A stretch of DNA of 64,000 bases. Source: Paenibacillus sp. Soil522. Lineage in GTDB: Bacteria > Bacillota > Bacilli > Paenibacillales > Paenibacillaceae. The DNA lies in assembly GCF_001428245.1 (NCBI RefSeq), contig NZ_LMRV01000030.1:46898-110897 (forward strand), in the 5' to 3' direction. Position 1 is the first letter of the stretch; each line of letters begins with the position of its first letter. A program made the translations under genes and the position numbers. This document shows positions 49,761-60,147 of this stretch, piece after piece. The notes beneath the pieces were generated by a model. It searched no databases, had not been told where the DNA came from, and saw only the letters and a list, made by a program, of their open reading frames with translations.

Positions 49761-50515
49761 CGTACCTCTACTCCCTTCAACCGCAAGTCGTCCTTCACTT
49801 CGCGGATCGTCATTTCTTTATAGTGAAAAATCGTAGCCGCCAGCGCCGCATCCGCATGAGCCTGCTGGAATACATCGTTAAAGTGCTCAATTCTTCCCGC
49901 TCCGCCTGACGCGATAACCGGAATGCCCAGTGAGTCCGATACCGCCTGCGTGAGCTTAATGTCAAAGCCGTCCTTGGTGCCGTCCGCATCCATACTCGTC
50001 AGCAAAATTTCGCCTGCGCCAAGACGCTCCGCTTTGCGCGCCCATTCCAGCGCCTTAATGCCGGTTGTCTTGCGTCCGCCGTGCGTGTAAACCTCCCACT
50101 CGCCCCACTCGGCATTGAACTTGGCGTCAATCGCCACCACGATGCACTGCGAGCCGAACTTGCGTGAGCCCTCCTGCACGAGCGCCGGGTTTAAAACAGC
50201 CGCCGTGTTAATGCCGATTTTGTCCGCGCCTGCGCGGAGCAGCCGCTTCATGTCGTCAACATGGGAAATTCCGCCGCCTACCGTAAACGGAATCGTAATT
50301 TCTCCTGCCGTCCGCTTGACGACCTCTATCATCGTGACGCGTCCTTCGACGGAAGCCGATATATCCAAAAATACAAGCTCATCAGCGCCCTCCTGGTCAT
50401 AGGTGGCCGCCAGCTCGACTGGATCGCCCGCATCCCGCAGGTTCACGAAGTTAACGCCTTTCACAACGCGGCCATCTTTCACGTCGAGACACGGAATGAT
50501 ACGTTTCGCCAGCAT
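49757..50515 (-). CDS. hisF: imidazole glycerol phosphate synthase subunit HisF
   Basis: Cyclase subunit of the HisHF complex. 252 residues, with [16 protein letters not shown] (catalytic Asp), [41 protein letters not shown] (catalytic Asp) and [21 protein letters not shown] precedes the ATG. Normally hisA lies between hisH and hisF; here only 84 bases separate them. Confidence 0.97.
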   Translation of the reverse strand: MLAKRIIPCLDVKDGRVVKGVNFVNLRDAGDPVELAATYDQEGADELVFLDISASVEGRVTMIEVVKRTAGEITIPFTVGGGISHVDDMKRLLRAGADKIGINTAAVLNPALVQEGSRKFGSQCIVVAIDAKFNAEWGEWEVYTHGGRKTTGIKALEWARKAERLGAGEILLTSMDADGTKDGFDIKLTQAVSDSLGIPVIASGGAGRIEHFNDVFQQAHADAALAATIFHYKEMTIREVKDDLRLKGVEVR

Positions 50516-50599
50516 GTTGCCCTCTCCTTTATGCCCGTTTAGCCGAGCTTAATCTATATATCCGATGTTACTCGGTAATGCTCGATATTACTTTAAAAA

Positions 50600-51217
50600 C
50601 TAAGAGCGTTCGCTGCTTGTCAGCGCAAGGAAATTGCCGAGCAGCTGCATGCCGAGCTCACCGCTCTTCTCCGGGTGGAACTGCATACCGTACACATTGC
50701 CGCGGCCGACAATCGCCGTTACTTGCTGGTAATAGTCCGTCGTTGCCAAAAGGTCGGAGGCCAGCTCCGGCTTCGCATGGAATGAATGCACGAAATAGAC
50801 ATGCCCCTCCGTCAAACCGTTAAACAGCGGCGACTGCTCCTGCAGAAACGACAGCTTGTTCCAGCCCATATGCGGGATTTTATAATCGCCGGCAAATCGA
50901 ACGACCTTGCCCGGCAGCAGATTTAATCCCTCATTCGTGCCATATTCCTCGCTTTGGCTGAAGAGCAGCTGCATGCCAAGGCATATACCGAGCATCGGCT
51001 TGCCGGAGGCCGCATATGCTTTTGCCACCTCGTCCAGCTTCGTTTCGCGCAGGTTTTGCATCGCATCCCCAAAAGCGCCAACGCCCGGAAGGATGGCTCC
51101 GTCTGCTCCCGCGATCGTTTGCGGGTCGGCCGTAATAACCGCTTCGTAGCCAAGACGCTCGACCGCTTTGCTTACGCTGTGCAAATTGCCCATGCCGTAA
51201 TCAATAATCGCGATCAT
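50600..51217 (-). CDS. hisH: imidazole glycerol phosphate synthase subunit HisH
   Basis: Glutamine amidotransferase subunit feeding ammonia to HisF. 205 residues, with IIDYGMGNLHSVSKAVER, GVGAFGDAM, GICLGMQLLF (nucleophile Cys) and GMQFHPEKS (His-Glu of the triad). ATG 51217 comes one base after the hisB stop, with AAGGGAG in the hisB end. The reading from 51316 is rejected. Confidence 0.96.
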   Translation of the reverse strand: MIAIIDYGMGNLHSVSKAVERLGYEAVITADPQTIAGADGAILPGVGAFGDAMQNLRETKLDEVAKAYAASGKPMLGICLGMQLLFSQSEEYGTNEGLNLLPGKVVRFAGDYKIPHMGWNKLSFLQEQSPLFNGLTEGHVYFVHSFHAKPELASDLLATTDYYQQVTAIVGRGNVYGMQFHPEKSGELGMQLLGNFLALTSSERS

Positions 51218-51218
51218 G

Positions 51219-51818
51219 CTACAGCACTCCCTTCGTCGAAGGCACTCCTTGCACGCGGGGATCAATGCTTGTTGCTTCATCCAGCGCACGTCCGAGCGCC
51301 TTAAACACCGCTTCAATCATGTGATGCGTATTTATGCCGTAGTGTACGATTACATGCAGCGTAATGCGCGATTCAAGCGCCAGCTTCCACAGAAACTCAT
51401 GAACAAGCTCCGTTGAGAAGCTGCCTACCTGAGCCGACGGATATTCTGCGCGGTATTCAAAGTGCGGACGGTTGCTGACGTCGATAATAACCTGTGCAAG
51501 CGCCTCGTCCATAGGGACGAATACGCTGGCGTAACGCTTGATGCCGCGTTTGTCGCCGAGTGACTCGCGAAGCGTCTGACCGATGCAAATTCCGATGTCC
51601 TCCACTGTATGGTGGTCATCGATATCGATATCGCCGCGCGCTTCTACCTCCAGATTGAATTGGCCATGCTTCGTAAACAAATCAAGCATATGGTTAAGGA
51701 AAGGCACATCCGTATCAATCTTCGTCTCGCCTGTTCCATCTACTGCAAATTTAAGCTTAATATCCGTCTCGTTGGTTTTACGTTCTACCGATGCTTCGCG
51801 TACCCGATTTTCCGACAT
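51219..51818 (-). CDS. hisB: imidazoleglycerol-phosphate dehydratase
   Basis: Sixth step of histidine synthesis. 199 residues (201 from ATG 51824), with the metal motifs LNHMLDLFTKHGQF, DIDDHHTVEDIG, and later HEFLWKLA and GINTHHMIEA. Both ATGs have plausible sites (GAGGG for 51818, AGGAAG for 51824). Single-domain form, without histidinol-phosphatase, consistent with the separate hisJ. Confidence 0.96.
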   Translation of the reverse strand: MSENRVREASVERKTNETDIKLKFAVDGTGETKIDTDVPFLNHMLDLFTKHGQFNLEVEARGDIDIDDHHTVEDIGICIGQTLRESLGDKRGIKRYASVFVPMDEALAQVIIDVSNRPHFEYRAEYPSAQVGSFSTELVHEFLWKLALESRITLHVIVHYGINTHHMIEAVFKALGRALDEATSIDPRVQGVPSTKGVL

Positions 51819-51884
51819 TTCCATTCCCTCTTCCTACAATTTATTAATGGCTTCTATTGTTGTTTCCTCAGCTGATTCATTAGT

Positions 51885-52018
51885 TAGCGGTAAAAAGGGG
51901 CTCTATACGTTGATTAGTGGTTACAGTTATTGAAATAACGGCCGTTCATGGCCTTATTTAGGTATAGCTTGTTCCTAGCAGCCCATTAACCGGAGCATAG
52001 CGCCCCTTTTTACCGTTA
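51885..52018. repeat. 134-base palindromic insert between hisD and hisB
   Basis: The arms (51885-51902 and 52001-52018) are inverted repeats with 16 of 18 matches around GGTAAAAAGGGGC. Inside lies a second hairpin, AATAA-GGCC / GGCC-TTATT (51935-51959). No protein is encoded. The size and terminal repeats suit a miniature transposable element. It occupies much of the 305-base gap between hisD and hisB. Confidence 0.65.
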
Positions 52019-52046
52019 TATTGACGTTCATTTGCCATATGACTCA

Positions 52047-52071
52047 AATAAAGGACAAAATGTCCCTTATT
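52047..52071. repeat. short palindrome next to the insert
   Basis: AATAAAGGAC and GTCCCTTATT pair with one mismatch around AAAAT. No T-run; role unknown. Confidence 0.5.
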
Positions 52072-52129
52072 GCTAATTCAATACCATAAAGGCATGCCAA
52101 GCTGCATTGTTCATTGCGCTGCGACCGTG

Positions 52130-53416
52130 TTACCCGCGTTCCTTCTCAAGGCGAATCTCGATCGCGCGAGCATGTCCTTCAAGTCCTTCATGGCGCGCCA
52201 GCGTCATGATTTTGTCGCCGTTCGCAAGCAGCGCTTCTTTGCTGTAGTAGATTAGGCTCGATTTCTTCAAGAAATCGTCGACGTTCACCGGCGATGAGAA
52301 GCGAGCTGTCCCATTTGTCGGGATGATGTGATTCGGACCTGCAAAATAGTCCCCCACCGGCTCCGAGCTGTATGGCCCGAGGAAAATTGCGCCGGCATTC
52401 TGAATGTAACCGAGCAGACGCATCGGATCGACCGTCAGCACCTCAAGGTGCTCAGGCGCCAGCTGATTGATAACGTCGATACCCGCTTCAAGTGAATCAA
52501 CGAGCAGAACAGCGCCGTAGCTGTCGATGGAGCTGCGGGCAATTTCTTGGCGCGGCAGCGTGGAAAGCTGACGCTCGACCTCCGCAGCGACCGCTTCCGC
52601 AAGCTGCTGCGACGGCGTAATGAGAATCGCCGATGACATCTCATCGTGCTCTGCCTGCGACAGCAGATCCGCGGCTACATAAGCGGGATCGGCAGAATCG
52701 TCAGCAAGCACGACGATTTCGCTTGGCCCGGCGATGCTGTCGATATCGACGGCACCGAATACGGCGCGCTTAGCCAGCGCCACGTAAATGTTGCCCGGTC
52801 CGCAAATTTTATCGACCGGAGCAATGCTGGCCGTGCCGTACGCAAGCGCGGCAATGGCTTGAGCGCCGCCGACCCGGTACATCTCCTTGACGCCCGCTTC
52901 TGCGGCGGCAACGAGTATATACGGGTCGATGCCCGCTTTGCCGCCGGTTGCAGGCGGCGTCACCATCACGATCTCCGGCACGCCGGCTACCTGTGCCGGA
53001 ATTACATTCATCAGCACGGACGACGGATAAGCCGCCTTGCCTCCGGGCACGTATACGCCGACCCGCTTCAGCGGCCGCATAATTTGCCCGAGCAGCGTGC
53101 CGTCCTGCTGCAGATCCATCCACGAGGTCCGCATTTGCTTCTCGTGGAATAAGCGGACATTCACGGCCGCCTCGCGAATGGCCGTGAGAAAATCGGCGTC
53201 GATAAGATCATACGCCGCCTCAATTTCCTCCTGTGTCACGCGCAGCGACGCCGCATCCAGCTTAACGCGGTCATGCTGCTCCGTATACCTAAGCAGCGCC
53301 GCGTCCCCCTCGGCCTTCACGTCTGCAACGATCCGCAGGGCCGTTTCATTTTGCTCCGGTGTGCCATACTCCACCTCGCGCTTCAAACCAAACTGCTCCG
53401 CTCGCATGATGCGCAT
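52130..53416 (-). CDS. hisD: histidinol dehydrogenase
   Basis: Last two oxidations to L-histidine, with zinc and NAD. 428 residues, with [51 protein letters not shown] (metal ligands Gln and His), APEHLEVL and [17 protein letters not shown] 53416 is 9 bases behind AAGGAG. It follows hisG by 38 bases. Confidence 0.97.
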   Translation of the reverse strand: MRIMRAEQFGLKREVEYGTPEQNETALRIVADVKAEGDAALLRYTEQHDRVKLDAASLRVTQEEIEAAYDLIDADFLTAIREAAVNVRLFHEKQMRTSWMDLQQDGTLLGQIMRPLKRVGVYVPGGKAAYPSSVLMNVIPAQVAGVPEIVMVTPPATGGKAGIDPYILVAAAEAGVKEMYRVGGAQAIAALAYGTASIAPVDKICGPGNIYVALAKRAVFGAVDIDSIAGPSEIVVLADDSADPAYVAADLLSQAEHDEMSSAILITPSQQLAEAVAAEVERQLSTLPRQEIARSSIDSYGAVLLVDSLEAGIDVINQLAPEHLEVLTVDPMRLLGYIQNAGAIFLGPYSSEPVGDYFAGPNHIIPTNGTARFSSPVNVDDFLKKSSLIYYSKEALLANGDKIMTLARHEGLEGHARAIEIRLEKERG

Positions 53417-53454
53417 ATTGCCCACTCCTTCCACTTGCTAGGATATCTATAATT

Positions 53455-54099
53455 TTACACCCGTACAGCCAGCGCCTCTTGCAGCCGATCGCATAGGCTC
53501 TGAATCACGTCATTTTTCATCCGGTAGCTAACCCGATTCGCAATTAAGCGGCTCGTAATGCCGAAGATCGATTCCATCTCCACCAATCCGTTCTCGCGCA
53601 GCGTTTGGCCCGTTTCCACCATATCGACGATACGGTCCGCTAAACCGATCATCGGCGCAAGCTCGATCGATCCGTTCAGCTTAATCACCTCAACCTGCTG
53701 CCCAAGCTCGCGGAAATACGCTGAAGCCACGTTCGGGTATTTGGTCGCAACACGCGGATTAATTGTCGGCTTCCAGTCGGGCATGCCAATGACCGACATG
53801 CGGCATTTGGCAATACCTAGATCGAGAAGCTCGTAAACGTCCTTGTTTTCCTCCATCAGCACGTCTTTGCCGACGATGCCGATATCGGCTACGCCGTATT
53901 CCACATAAGTCGGAACATCGACCGGCTTCGCCATGATGAACTCCATGCCCGCCTCAGGCAGCTCGATGATCAGCTTGCGCGTATCATCAAAATCGCTTGG
54001 AATCGGTAGCCCCGCTTCGCGAAACAGCTTCGATGCCACCTTATAAATGCGGCCCTTCGGCATCGCCACTTTCAAAATATCCCTTGTCTCTCCGCTCAT
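53455..54099 (-). CDS. hisG: ATP phosphoribosyltransferase, short form
   Basis: First and feedback-controlled enzyme of histidine synthesis. 214 residues is the short form that needs His[32 protein letters not shown] and the PRPP loop region [14 protein letters not shown] are seen. The ATG overlaps the hisZ stop by 4 bases. Confidence 0.97.
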   Translation of the reverse strand: MSGETRDILKVAMPKGRIYKVASKLFREAGLPIPSDFDDTRKLIIELPEAGMEFIMAKPVDVPTYVEYGVADIGIVGKDVLMEENKDVYELLDLGIAKCRMSVIGMPDWKPTINPRVATKYPNVASAYFRELGQQVEVIKLNGSIELAPMIGLADRIVDMVETGQTLRENGLVEMESIFGITSRLIANRVSYRMKNDVIQSLCDRLQEALAVRV

Positions 54100-55328
54100 A
54101 TGCCGCTTCCTCCTTTCATTCCATTTCCGTTAAACGACAGCAAATTCGTATAAGTCACGCCTTTATGTGTAAAAGAGCACTGCTCTTTCGATGTCATCAC
54201 TTCATCCAGCGCACCGGACTTCTCGTCTGAACGCTCCGTTACAACGCTAATGCCTTGCGCACGCAGCTCCTGCGCTTTTATCAGCGCTTCACCCCGTCCA
54301 GCCGTGTCATAGATGACCAGCGTACGCTCCATTTCATTCTCATCGTTATCGCCAAGCAGCTCAAGGATGCGTGTCGTTTTCAACGCAAAGCCCGTTGCAG
54401 GCGCCGGTCTGCCGAACTGTGCCAGCAGATTGTCATAGCGTCCGCCGCTTACAACTGGGAACCCTAAATCAGCTGCGTAGCCTTCGAATGTCATGCCTGT
54501 GTAATAGGAGAAATCCCCGATCATCGTCAGATCGATGAGCACATGCTCGCATACGCCATACGCCTTCAGCACATCCCAAATTTCGCATAAATGCCGGATC
54601 GATGCCCGTGCGTGATCATCCACGCTTAGCTGAAGCGCTTGATCGCAAATTTCCTGGCCGCCGCGCAAGCGCAAAATCCCTTCAAGCTCGCGCTGCACCG
54701 ATTCATCGATGGAAAGCTCGCGCAGCTGCTGGCGGTAGCCTACAAAATCACGGCCAAGCAAGCAGCTCTTAAGCTGCTCCTGAGCTTCCGTACGGCCCGG
54801 CAATGCTTCTTCCATTAAGCCGTTAAGGAACCCGACATGTCCGATCGCTATTTTGAAACGTTCAACGCCTGCCGCCTTCAGCGATGCTATCGCAAGCGCG
54901 ACGACCTCCGCATCCGCTTCCGCCGATGAGTCGCCGACAAGCTCCACGCCCGTTTGGAAAAACTCCGCCTCGCGGCCAGCCTCTTCCTCAATAGCGCGGA
55001 ACACATTGGAGTGGTAGGACAAGCGCTGCGGGAAATCCGCTTGCTTCAATAGCGATGAAACAACGCGGGCGATTGGCGCGGTCATGTCGGAGCGCAGCAC
55101 CAGCGTCGTACCGCGGTTGTTGAGCAGCTTGAACAGCTTCTGGTCCGACGTAGAGCTGGCAACGCCCACTGTATCGTAGTATTCCATCGTTGGAGTTATA
55201 ATTTGCTCATAGCCCCAGCCTTGCATACAGGCTAGCACCTGACGCTCAATATGACGCAGCTTCGCAACCGCGCCCGGTAAATAATCTTTAACGCCTATCG
55301 GCTTCTCGAATACTTTTGGTTTAGACAT
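54096..55328 (-). CDS. hisZ: HisZ, regulatory subunit of ATP phosphoribosyltransferase
   Basis: A 410-residue relative of histidyl-tRNA synthetase without aminoacylation activity; it makes HisG active and histidine-sensitive. Class II motifs remain: [54 protein letters not shown] and [15 protein letters not shown]. It heads hisZ-G-D-B-H-F-IE. Confidence 0.95.
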   Translation of the reverse strand: MSKPKVFEKPIGVKDYLPGAVAKLRHIERQVLACMQGWGYEQIITPTMEYYDTVGVASSTSDQKLFKLLNNRGTTLVLRSDMTAPIARVVSSLLKQADFPQRLSYHSNVFRAIEEEAGREAEFFQTGVELVGDSSAEADAEVVALAIASLKAAGVERFKIAIGHVGFLNGLMEEALPGRTEAQEQLKSCLLGRDFVGYRQQLRELSIDESVQRELEGILRLRGGQEICDQALQLSVDDHARASIRHLCEIWDVLKAYGVCEHVLIDLTMIGDFSYYTGMTFEGYAADLGFPVVSGGRYDNLLAQFGRPAPATGFALKTTRILELLGDNDENEMERTLVIYDTAGRGEALIKAQELRAQGISVVTERSDEKSGALDEVMTSKEQCSFTHKGVTYTNLLSFNGNGMKGGSGI

Positions 55329-55460
55329 GTATGATCACCTTCACTTACTTTAGTGGTTTAAAGTACTACCATGTTACCATGCTAACAAATTAAAGAGTTT
55401 AGTCGTAATCTTAGCATGAATAGCTTCTCCCCGTCAAGCAAAAAGCCATCCTTTCAGCCC

Positions 55461-55513
55461 AAAAAGAAAGCCCCGTCCCGATACGAAACGAATCGTCTGG
55501 ACGAAGCTTTTTG
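55461..55513 (-). terminator. hairpin upstream of the hisZ leader
   Basis: AAAAAG-AAGC-GTCC and GGAC-GCTTTTT form an imperfect stem with a T-run on both strands. It ends the acyltransferase mRNA? No: it lies after that gene's stop on the minus strand and before hisZ, so it separates the hprK-lgt unit from the his genes. Confidence 0.6.
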
Positions 55514-55522
55514 CAGCTTATT

Positions 55523-56059
55523 CTATTCGTTTAAAATGTTCCGCACGCTCTCATCGGGCAAGCTTGGTTTAACCGGCTCGCTCCGCTTAATCTCCCGCAT
55601 AGGATTGCCGCCTACGAATGCAAAAGCCGGCACATCCTTATGGATAACAGAGCCTGCGGCTACTACCGCATGATCGCCAATCGTAACACCCGGCAATATC
55701 GTCGTATTCGCGCCAATCATGACATGGGAGCCAATTATGACTTCGCCCAGCCGGTACTCCTTGATCAAATATTCATGGGTCAGAATCGTTGTATTATATC
55801 CGATAATCGTATTATTTCCGACCGTAATGCGTTCGGGGAAGAAGACATCGACCATGACCATTAGCGCAAAAGCGGTATGCTCTCCGACCTTCATGCCGAG
55901 CAAGCGGCGGTAAATCCAATTTTTGAGCGGAAGGACCGGACAATAACGCGCGAGCTGGATAAAAATAAAATTACGGACCGATTTGACTCGGCTTACCGTC
56001 GAATATACCTGCCACAACGCGTTTGGTCCTTCCACCGGATATCGTTCAACTTTACGCAA
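55523..56059 (-). CDS. left-handed beta-helix acyltransferase (YvoF-like)
   Basis: A 178-residue hexapeptide-repeat acetyltransferase. Repeats run from about residue 55 ([52 protein letters not shown]) with the active-site His in LTHEYL. It lies in the B. subtilis yvoF position (hprK-lgt-ppaX-yvoF-hisZ). The start is TTG 56059, 3 bases behind GGGAGACGC, overlapping ppaX by 8 bases. The acceptor is unknown. Confidence 0.85.
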   Translation of the reverse strand: MRKVERYPVEGPNALWQVYSTVSRVKSVRNFIFIQLARYCPVLPLKNWIYRRLLGMKVGEHTAFALMVMVDVFFPERITVGNNTIIGYNTTILTHEYLIKEYRLGEVIIGSHVMIGANTTILPGVTIGDHAVVAAGSVIHKDVPAFAFVGGNPMREIKRSEPVKPSLPDESVRNILNE

Positions 56060-56717
56060 GCGTCTCCCGCTCCAATCCTACAAATGCATATAGATCGCGC
56101 ATGTCGTTAATGACATGGTGAGCTCCCGCTTCCTTTAGAATCTGCTCGCCCTTCAGCGACCAAGCGACGCCAACCGCGATCGTACCCGCCGCAATCGCGG
56201 ATTCGATATCGACTATGCTGTCGCCAACCATGATCGTTGAAGACGGATCGGCTTCGAGCAGCCCGATCGCTTTGCTTACCGGCTCCGCATGCGGCTTAGG
56301 ATTGACAACGTCATCAATCGTAACGATAGCATCTATGTAGTCATAAAGGCCCGTGTATTTTAAGCCGCGTTCCGTTGTCAGTCGCATTTTTGTCGTGACG
56401 ACTCCAATTTGAATGCCTTGTCCATGCAGTTTCTCGATGACTTCATTTACGTAATCAAACGCTTTGACATATTCATCATGCAATCGCAAGTTCACTTCTC
56501 GATACGCCGCTACAAGTTGCGTAACGTCTTCCAAGCCCGAAAATAATTTCAATTGATCCGTCAGAGGCTGTCCCATGCTTGGGATGATATGCTCTCTTCC
56601 GAAGCCCTCCGGCGCTACGCCCTGCAAAGCTTCTATGAACGAGCGAATGATAAGCTCATTGGTGTCGATAATCGTGCCGTCAAGATCGAACAGCATCGTT
56701 TTGATTTTGCCCGTCAT
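56052..56717 (-). CDS. ppaX: pyrophosphatase PpaX
   Basis: HAD-superfamily enzyme that hydrolyses the pyrophosphate released when HprK dephosphorylates P-Ser-HPr, pulling that reaction. 221 residues, with [17 protein letters not shown] (nucleophile Asp), GVVTTKMR and [21 protein letters not shown] precedes the ATG. In the same cluster as hprK and lgt, as in B. subtilis. Confidence 0.92.
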   Translation of the reverse strand: MTGKIKTMLFDLDGTIIDTNELIIRSFIEALQGVAPEGFGREHIIPSMGQPLTDQLKLFSGLEDVTQLVAAYREVNLRLHDEYVKAFDYVNEVIEKLHGQGIQIGVVTTKMRLTTERGLKYTGLYDYIDAIVTIDDVVNPKPHAEPVSKAIGLLEADPSSTIMVGDSIVDIESAIAAGTIAVGVAWSLKGEQILKEAGAHHVINDMRDLYAFVGLERETLA

Positions 56718-56735
56718 CGTTAATCTCTCCTTACA

Positions 56736-57740
56736 TTACTCTTTTTGTTTGCCGGCTTCATCTTCTTTAATAGAAGAAGCATCCTCCAATTTTACTGTTG
56801 CTCCATCAGTCCCTACATTTCTCTCCGGCTTGCTTGTTACAATCGGATCATGATAATACGCCGATGCCAGACCTGTCTTGCGGCGCACGATAATAAGCGC
56901 GATAGCTCCGATGATGAGAAGCAGGGCCAATACTTGCGAAATTCTTATGTTTCCGTAAGCGGGATCCAAATAGCCTGGTTTGAATAAGACTTCCATCGGC
57001 GTCCATAGACCGTTAATGAATGATGCCAGCCAAGACGGCCCAATAAAGGCTAGACTGTCTGTACGAAGCGCTTCAATAAAGAAGCGGCCGATCGAATACC
57101 AGATAAAGTAGCTGGCCATCAGTTCGCCCGCACGTAAAAATCGTTGGCGGCGCAGTACGAACAATAAGCAGATACCGATCAGACTCCATACCGATTCATA
57201 CAAAAATGCCGGATGGCGATATACACCCTCTACAAGCATTTGATCCACGATAAAAGACGGCAAATGAAGCGTATTGCGCAGGAAGGACTCGCTTACTTCC
57301 CCGCCGTAAGCCTCTTGGTTCATGAAATTGCCCCAACGGCCGATCATCTGGCCCGCAAGCAGACCAGGCACACAAATATCCACTAAACGCCAGAAGTTAT
57401 AGCCCTTGTAGCGGAAATAGAAAAATCCGCAAATGAAAGCCCCGATTATTGCGCCATAAATCGCGATGCCGCCGTTCCATATTTTGAACACATCAACAAA
57501 GTTTCCTTTGTAATCTTCCCATCTGAACGCCACATAATAAATTCGCGCTCCAATAATGGCGGAAGGAACGCCCAGCAGCAGTAAGTCCATAAAGAAATCC
57601 GGCTTAATGCCGAACCGCTTCCCTTCCTGCACAACGAGCAGCAGCCCGACTAACGCCGCCGTTCCCAAAATAATGCCGTACCAATGCACTTCAATCGGAC
57701 CTAACGTGAAGGCAATTGGATTTAATATCAATGTCTTCAT
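56736..57740 (-). CDS. lgt: prolipoprotein diacylglyceryl transferase
   Basis: Membrane enzyme that lipidates the lipobox Cys of prolipoproteins, such as the four binding or surface lipoproteins in this window. 334 residues, with at least six helices, the HWYGIIL start motif, the Lgt signature GRWGNFMNQEAYGG near residue 140 and HPAFLYESVW. The C-terminal 40 residues beyond the last helix are an extra charged tail (GTDGATVKLEDASSIKEDEA). Confidence 0.95.
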   Translation of the reverse strand: MKTLILNPIAFTLGPIEVHWYGIILGTAALVGLLLVVQEGKRFGIKPDFFMDLLLLGVPSAIIGARIYYVAFRWEDYKGNFVDVFKIWNGGIAIYGAIIGAFICGFFYFRYKGYNFWRLVDICVPGLLAGQMIGRWGNFMNQEAYGGEVSESFLRNTLHLPSFIVDQMLVEGVYRHPAFLYESVWSLIGICLLFVLRRQRFLRAGELMASYFIWYSIGRFFIEALRTDSLAFIGPSWLASFINGLWTPMEVLFKPGYLDPAYGNIRISQVLALLLIIGAIALIIVRRKTGLASAYYHDPIVTSKPERNVGTDGATVKLEDASSIKEDEAGKQKE

Positions 57741-57761
57741 TATTTTATATCCCCTTTAGAC

Positions 57762-58700
57762 TCAATCGTATTCATCCATATCTTCGGCAATCGTCTCCGT
57801 CAGCTTGTTCGTAAATTGCAGCGCCGCATTATAGCCCATCCGTTTCAAACGGAAATTCATCGCAGCCACCTCAATAATGACTGCCAAGTTACGGCCCGGA
57901 CGTACAGGCACCGTTACGAGCGGAATGTCCGTATCGATAATGCGCGTTGTTTCCTCATCCAGCCCAAGGCGGTCATACTGCTTGTCCTGCTGCCAATTTT
58001 CCAGCTTAATAACAAGGCCGATACGCTTCTGGGTGCGCACTGCCCCCGCTCCGAACAATGTCATGACATTAATGATCCCCAGACCCCTAATTTCGAGCAG
58101 GTGACGAATAAGCTCAGGTGCGCTGCCATGCAGCTGTGCATCCGAGGTTTGCATAATTTCAACCGCATCATCGGCAACAAGCCGATGCCCGCGCTTGACA
58201 AGCTCCAGCGCCGTCTCACTCTTACCAATGCCGCTCCCCCCGGTAATGAGCATGCCGACACCGTATACGTCAACGAGGACACCATGAATCGTTGCGGTTG
58301 GAGCCAGCTTTCTCTCCAGGAAGTCGGTAATTCTGCTCGATAGGATGGTCGTTGCCACATGGCTTCGCAGCAGAGGTATTTGATGCTCGTTTGATTGATC
58401 AATAAGCTCCTGAGGCGCTTCCAGCCCTCTAGTCAAAATAATGCAAGGCGTATCATCGTTGCATAGGCGAACCATGCGGTCCATCCGTTCCTCGCCATCC
58501 AGCATATTTAGAAACGATATTTCCGTCCGGCCGAGCAGCTGTACCCGCTCGCTCGGATGATAATGAAAATAACCGGCCATCTCCAGACCTGGGCGATACA
58601 AATCATCTACCGTAATGGCACGCTTCATTCCGTCCTCACCAGCAATAATTTCGAGCTGAAATTGTTTGACGAGTTCAGATACTTTCACTTTTTTCGGCAT
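57762..58700 (-). CDS. hprK: HPr kinase/phosphorylase
   Basis: Phosphorylates or dephosphorylates Ser46 of HPr and Crh, the key switch of carbon catabolite repression. 312 residues, with Walker [20 protein letters not shown] near residue 154 and the family signature [17 protein letters not shown] near 202. GAGGAGG lies 7 bases before the ATG. Its substrate is encoded at 39788-40057. Confidence 0.97.
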   Translation of the reverse strand: MPKKVKVSELVKQFQLEIIAGEDGMKRAITVDDLYRPGLEMAGYFHYHPSERVQLLGRTEISFLNMLDGEERMDRMVRLCNDDTPCIILTRGLEAPQELIDQSNEHQIPLLRSHVATTILSSRITDFLERKLAPTATIHGVLVDVYGVGMLITGGSGIGKSETALELVKRGHRLVADDAVEIMQTSDAQLHGSAPELIRHLLEIRGLGIINVMTLFGAGAVRTQKRIGLVIKLENWQQDKQYDRLGLDEETTRIIDTDIPLVTVPVRPGRNLAVIIEVAAMNFRLKRMGYNAALQFTNKLTETIAEDMDEYD

Positions 58701-58779
58701 CGTAGGGCCTCCTCATATGACAACTGCTTGTGTGTGTAAAAATGAATGTTTATTTCCAATGTCTTCATCGTAAAGGAAA

Positions 58780-58819
58780 AAGGCGCCGAAAGCAACGTTT
58801 CTCCGCCGCCCGGCGCCTT
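58780..58819 (-). terminator. second hairpin after msmX
   Basis: AAGGCGCCG and CGGCGCCTT pair, with TTTTTCC following on the minus strand. Confidence 0.7.
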
Positions 58820-58887
58820 GCATTCATTTAATCAGTACGCTTTTTCAATTAAACAACCGAGGCGTACAAACGGTTGTCGTTAAACGC

Positions 58888-58920
58888 AAAAAAAGAACGA
58901 TCGGATAATCCGACCGTTCC
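58888..58920 (-). terminator. terminator of the msmX-type gene
   Basis: GAACG-TCGGAT and ATCCGA-CGTTC form the stem; an A7 run gives the minus-strand T-tract. Confidence 0.85.
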
Positions 58921-58936
58921 TCTTCCAAACAATTTA

Positions 58937-60058
58937 TTAATTTTCAAAAATGTTAAGTTCAGTCGCTTTGTCGAACAAGTGTACTTTGTTCATATCAAGA
59001 GCAAGCTTAACCGATACGCCGTCACGAACGCCGGAGCGGCCGTCAACACGAGCGATAACTGTGTCAGTGCCGATACCGTTCAGGTACAGGTACATCTCGT
59101 GGCCTAGGTTCTCAGCAACCTCAACATTCGCGTTCACGATTGTTTGCGGGGATGCTTCCAAGAATACTGGCTCTTCGTGAAGATCTTCTGGACGAATGCC
59201 TAGAATCACTTCTTTGCCAATGTAGCCTTTCGAGCGAAGAGCTGCTGCTTTGCCTTCAGGAACGACTACGTCAACACCGCTTGCTTTGAAGCGAAGCGCG
59301 CCGCCTTGCTCTGTAAGCGAACCGCTGATGAAGTTCATCGATGGAGCGCCGATAAAGCCAGCTACGAAGATGTTAACAGGGTGGTTGTAAAGCTCTTCAG
59401 GAGAAGCCGTTTGTTGAATGAAACCGTCTTTCATAACAACGATACGGTCACCCATTGTCATAGCTTCGATTTGGTCATGCGTTACATAAATAGTAGTAGT
59501 TTCAAGACGTTTTGTAAGCTTGCTGATTTCAGCGCGCATTTGTCCACGAAGTTTCGCGTCCAAGTTGGAAAGCGGCTCATCCATCAAGAATACTTGCGGC
59601 TCACGAACGATTGCGCGTCCTAGAGCGACACGTTGACGTTGACCACCGGAAAGTGCTTTTGGTTTACGGTCAAGCAAGTGCTCGATATCAAGAATTTTAG
59701 CAGCTTCACGTACACGTTTGTCGATATCTGCTTTTTTGAATTTGCGAAGTTTAAGGCCGAAAGCCATGTTTTGGTAAACGTTCATGTGCGGGTACAACGC
59801 GTAGGATTGGAATACCATCGCGATGTCGCGGTCTTTAGGAGCAACGTCGTTCACAAGGCGGTCGCCGATGAACAGTTTGCCTTCCGAAATTTCTTCAAGG
59901 CCTGCAATCATACGAAGAGTTGTCGATTTACCGCAACCAGATGGTCCGACCAATACGAGAAACTCTTTGTCTTTAATATCTAAGTTAACGTCAGTAACCG
60001 ATGCTTTGTCAGTACCCGGATATTTTTTGTAAATGCCTTCTAAACGTACGCCTGCCAT
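58937..60058 (-). CDS. msmX: MsmX/UgpC-type shared sugar ABC ATPase
   Basis: A 373-residue ATPase of the CUT1 class. Walker A is GPSGCGKSTTLRMIAGLEE, the signature is LSGGQRQRVALGRAIVR, Walker B is VFLMDEPLSNLDAKLR, and a C-terminal regulatory TOBE domain follows (about 240-373). It stands alone, as MsmX does in B. subtilis, where it drives several sugar importers that lack an ATPase. The decayed importer at 13.8-17.7 kb is of that type. Confidence 0.92.
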   Translation of the reverse strand: MAGVRLEGIYKKYPGTDKASVTDVNLDIKDKEFLVLVGPSGCGKSTTLRMIAGLEEISEGKLFIGDRLVNDVAPKDRDIAMVFQSYALYPHMNVYQNMAFGLKLRKFKKADIDKRVREAAKILDIEHLLDRKPKALSGGQRQRVALGRAIVREPQVFLMDEPLSNLDAKLRGQMRAEISKLTKRLETTTIYVTHDQIEAMTMGDRIVVMKDGFIQQTASPEELYNHPVNIFVAGFIGAPSMNFISGSLTEQGGALRFKASGVDVVVPEGKAAALRSKGYIGKEVILGIRPEDLHEEPVFLEASPQTIVNANVEVAENLGHEMYLYLNGIGTDTVIARVDGRSGVRDGVSVKLALDMNKVHLFDKATELNIFEN

Positions 60059-60147
60059 GATAATTTTCCCCCTAGAAAGAAATTTCGATATGCCTATATC
60101 TTATCCCACAGGGGAGAATGTGACTATGCACATACTTTACAAAAAAA

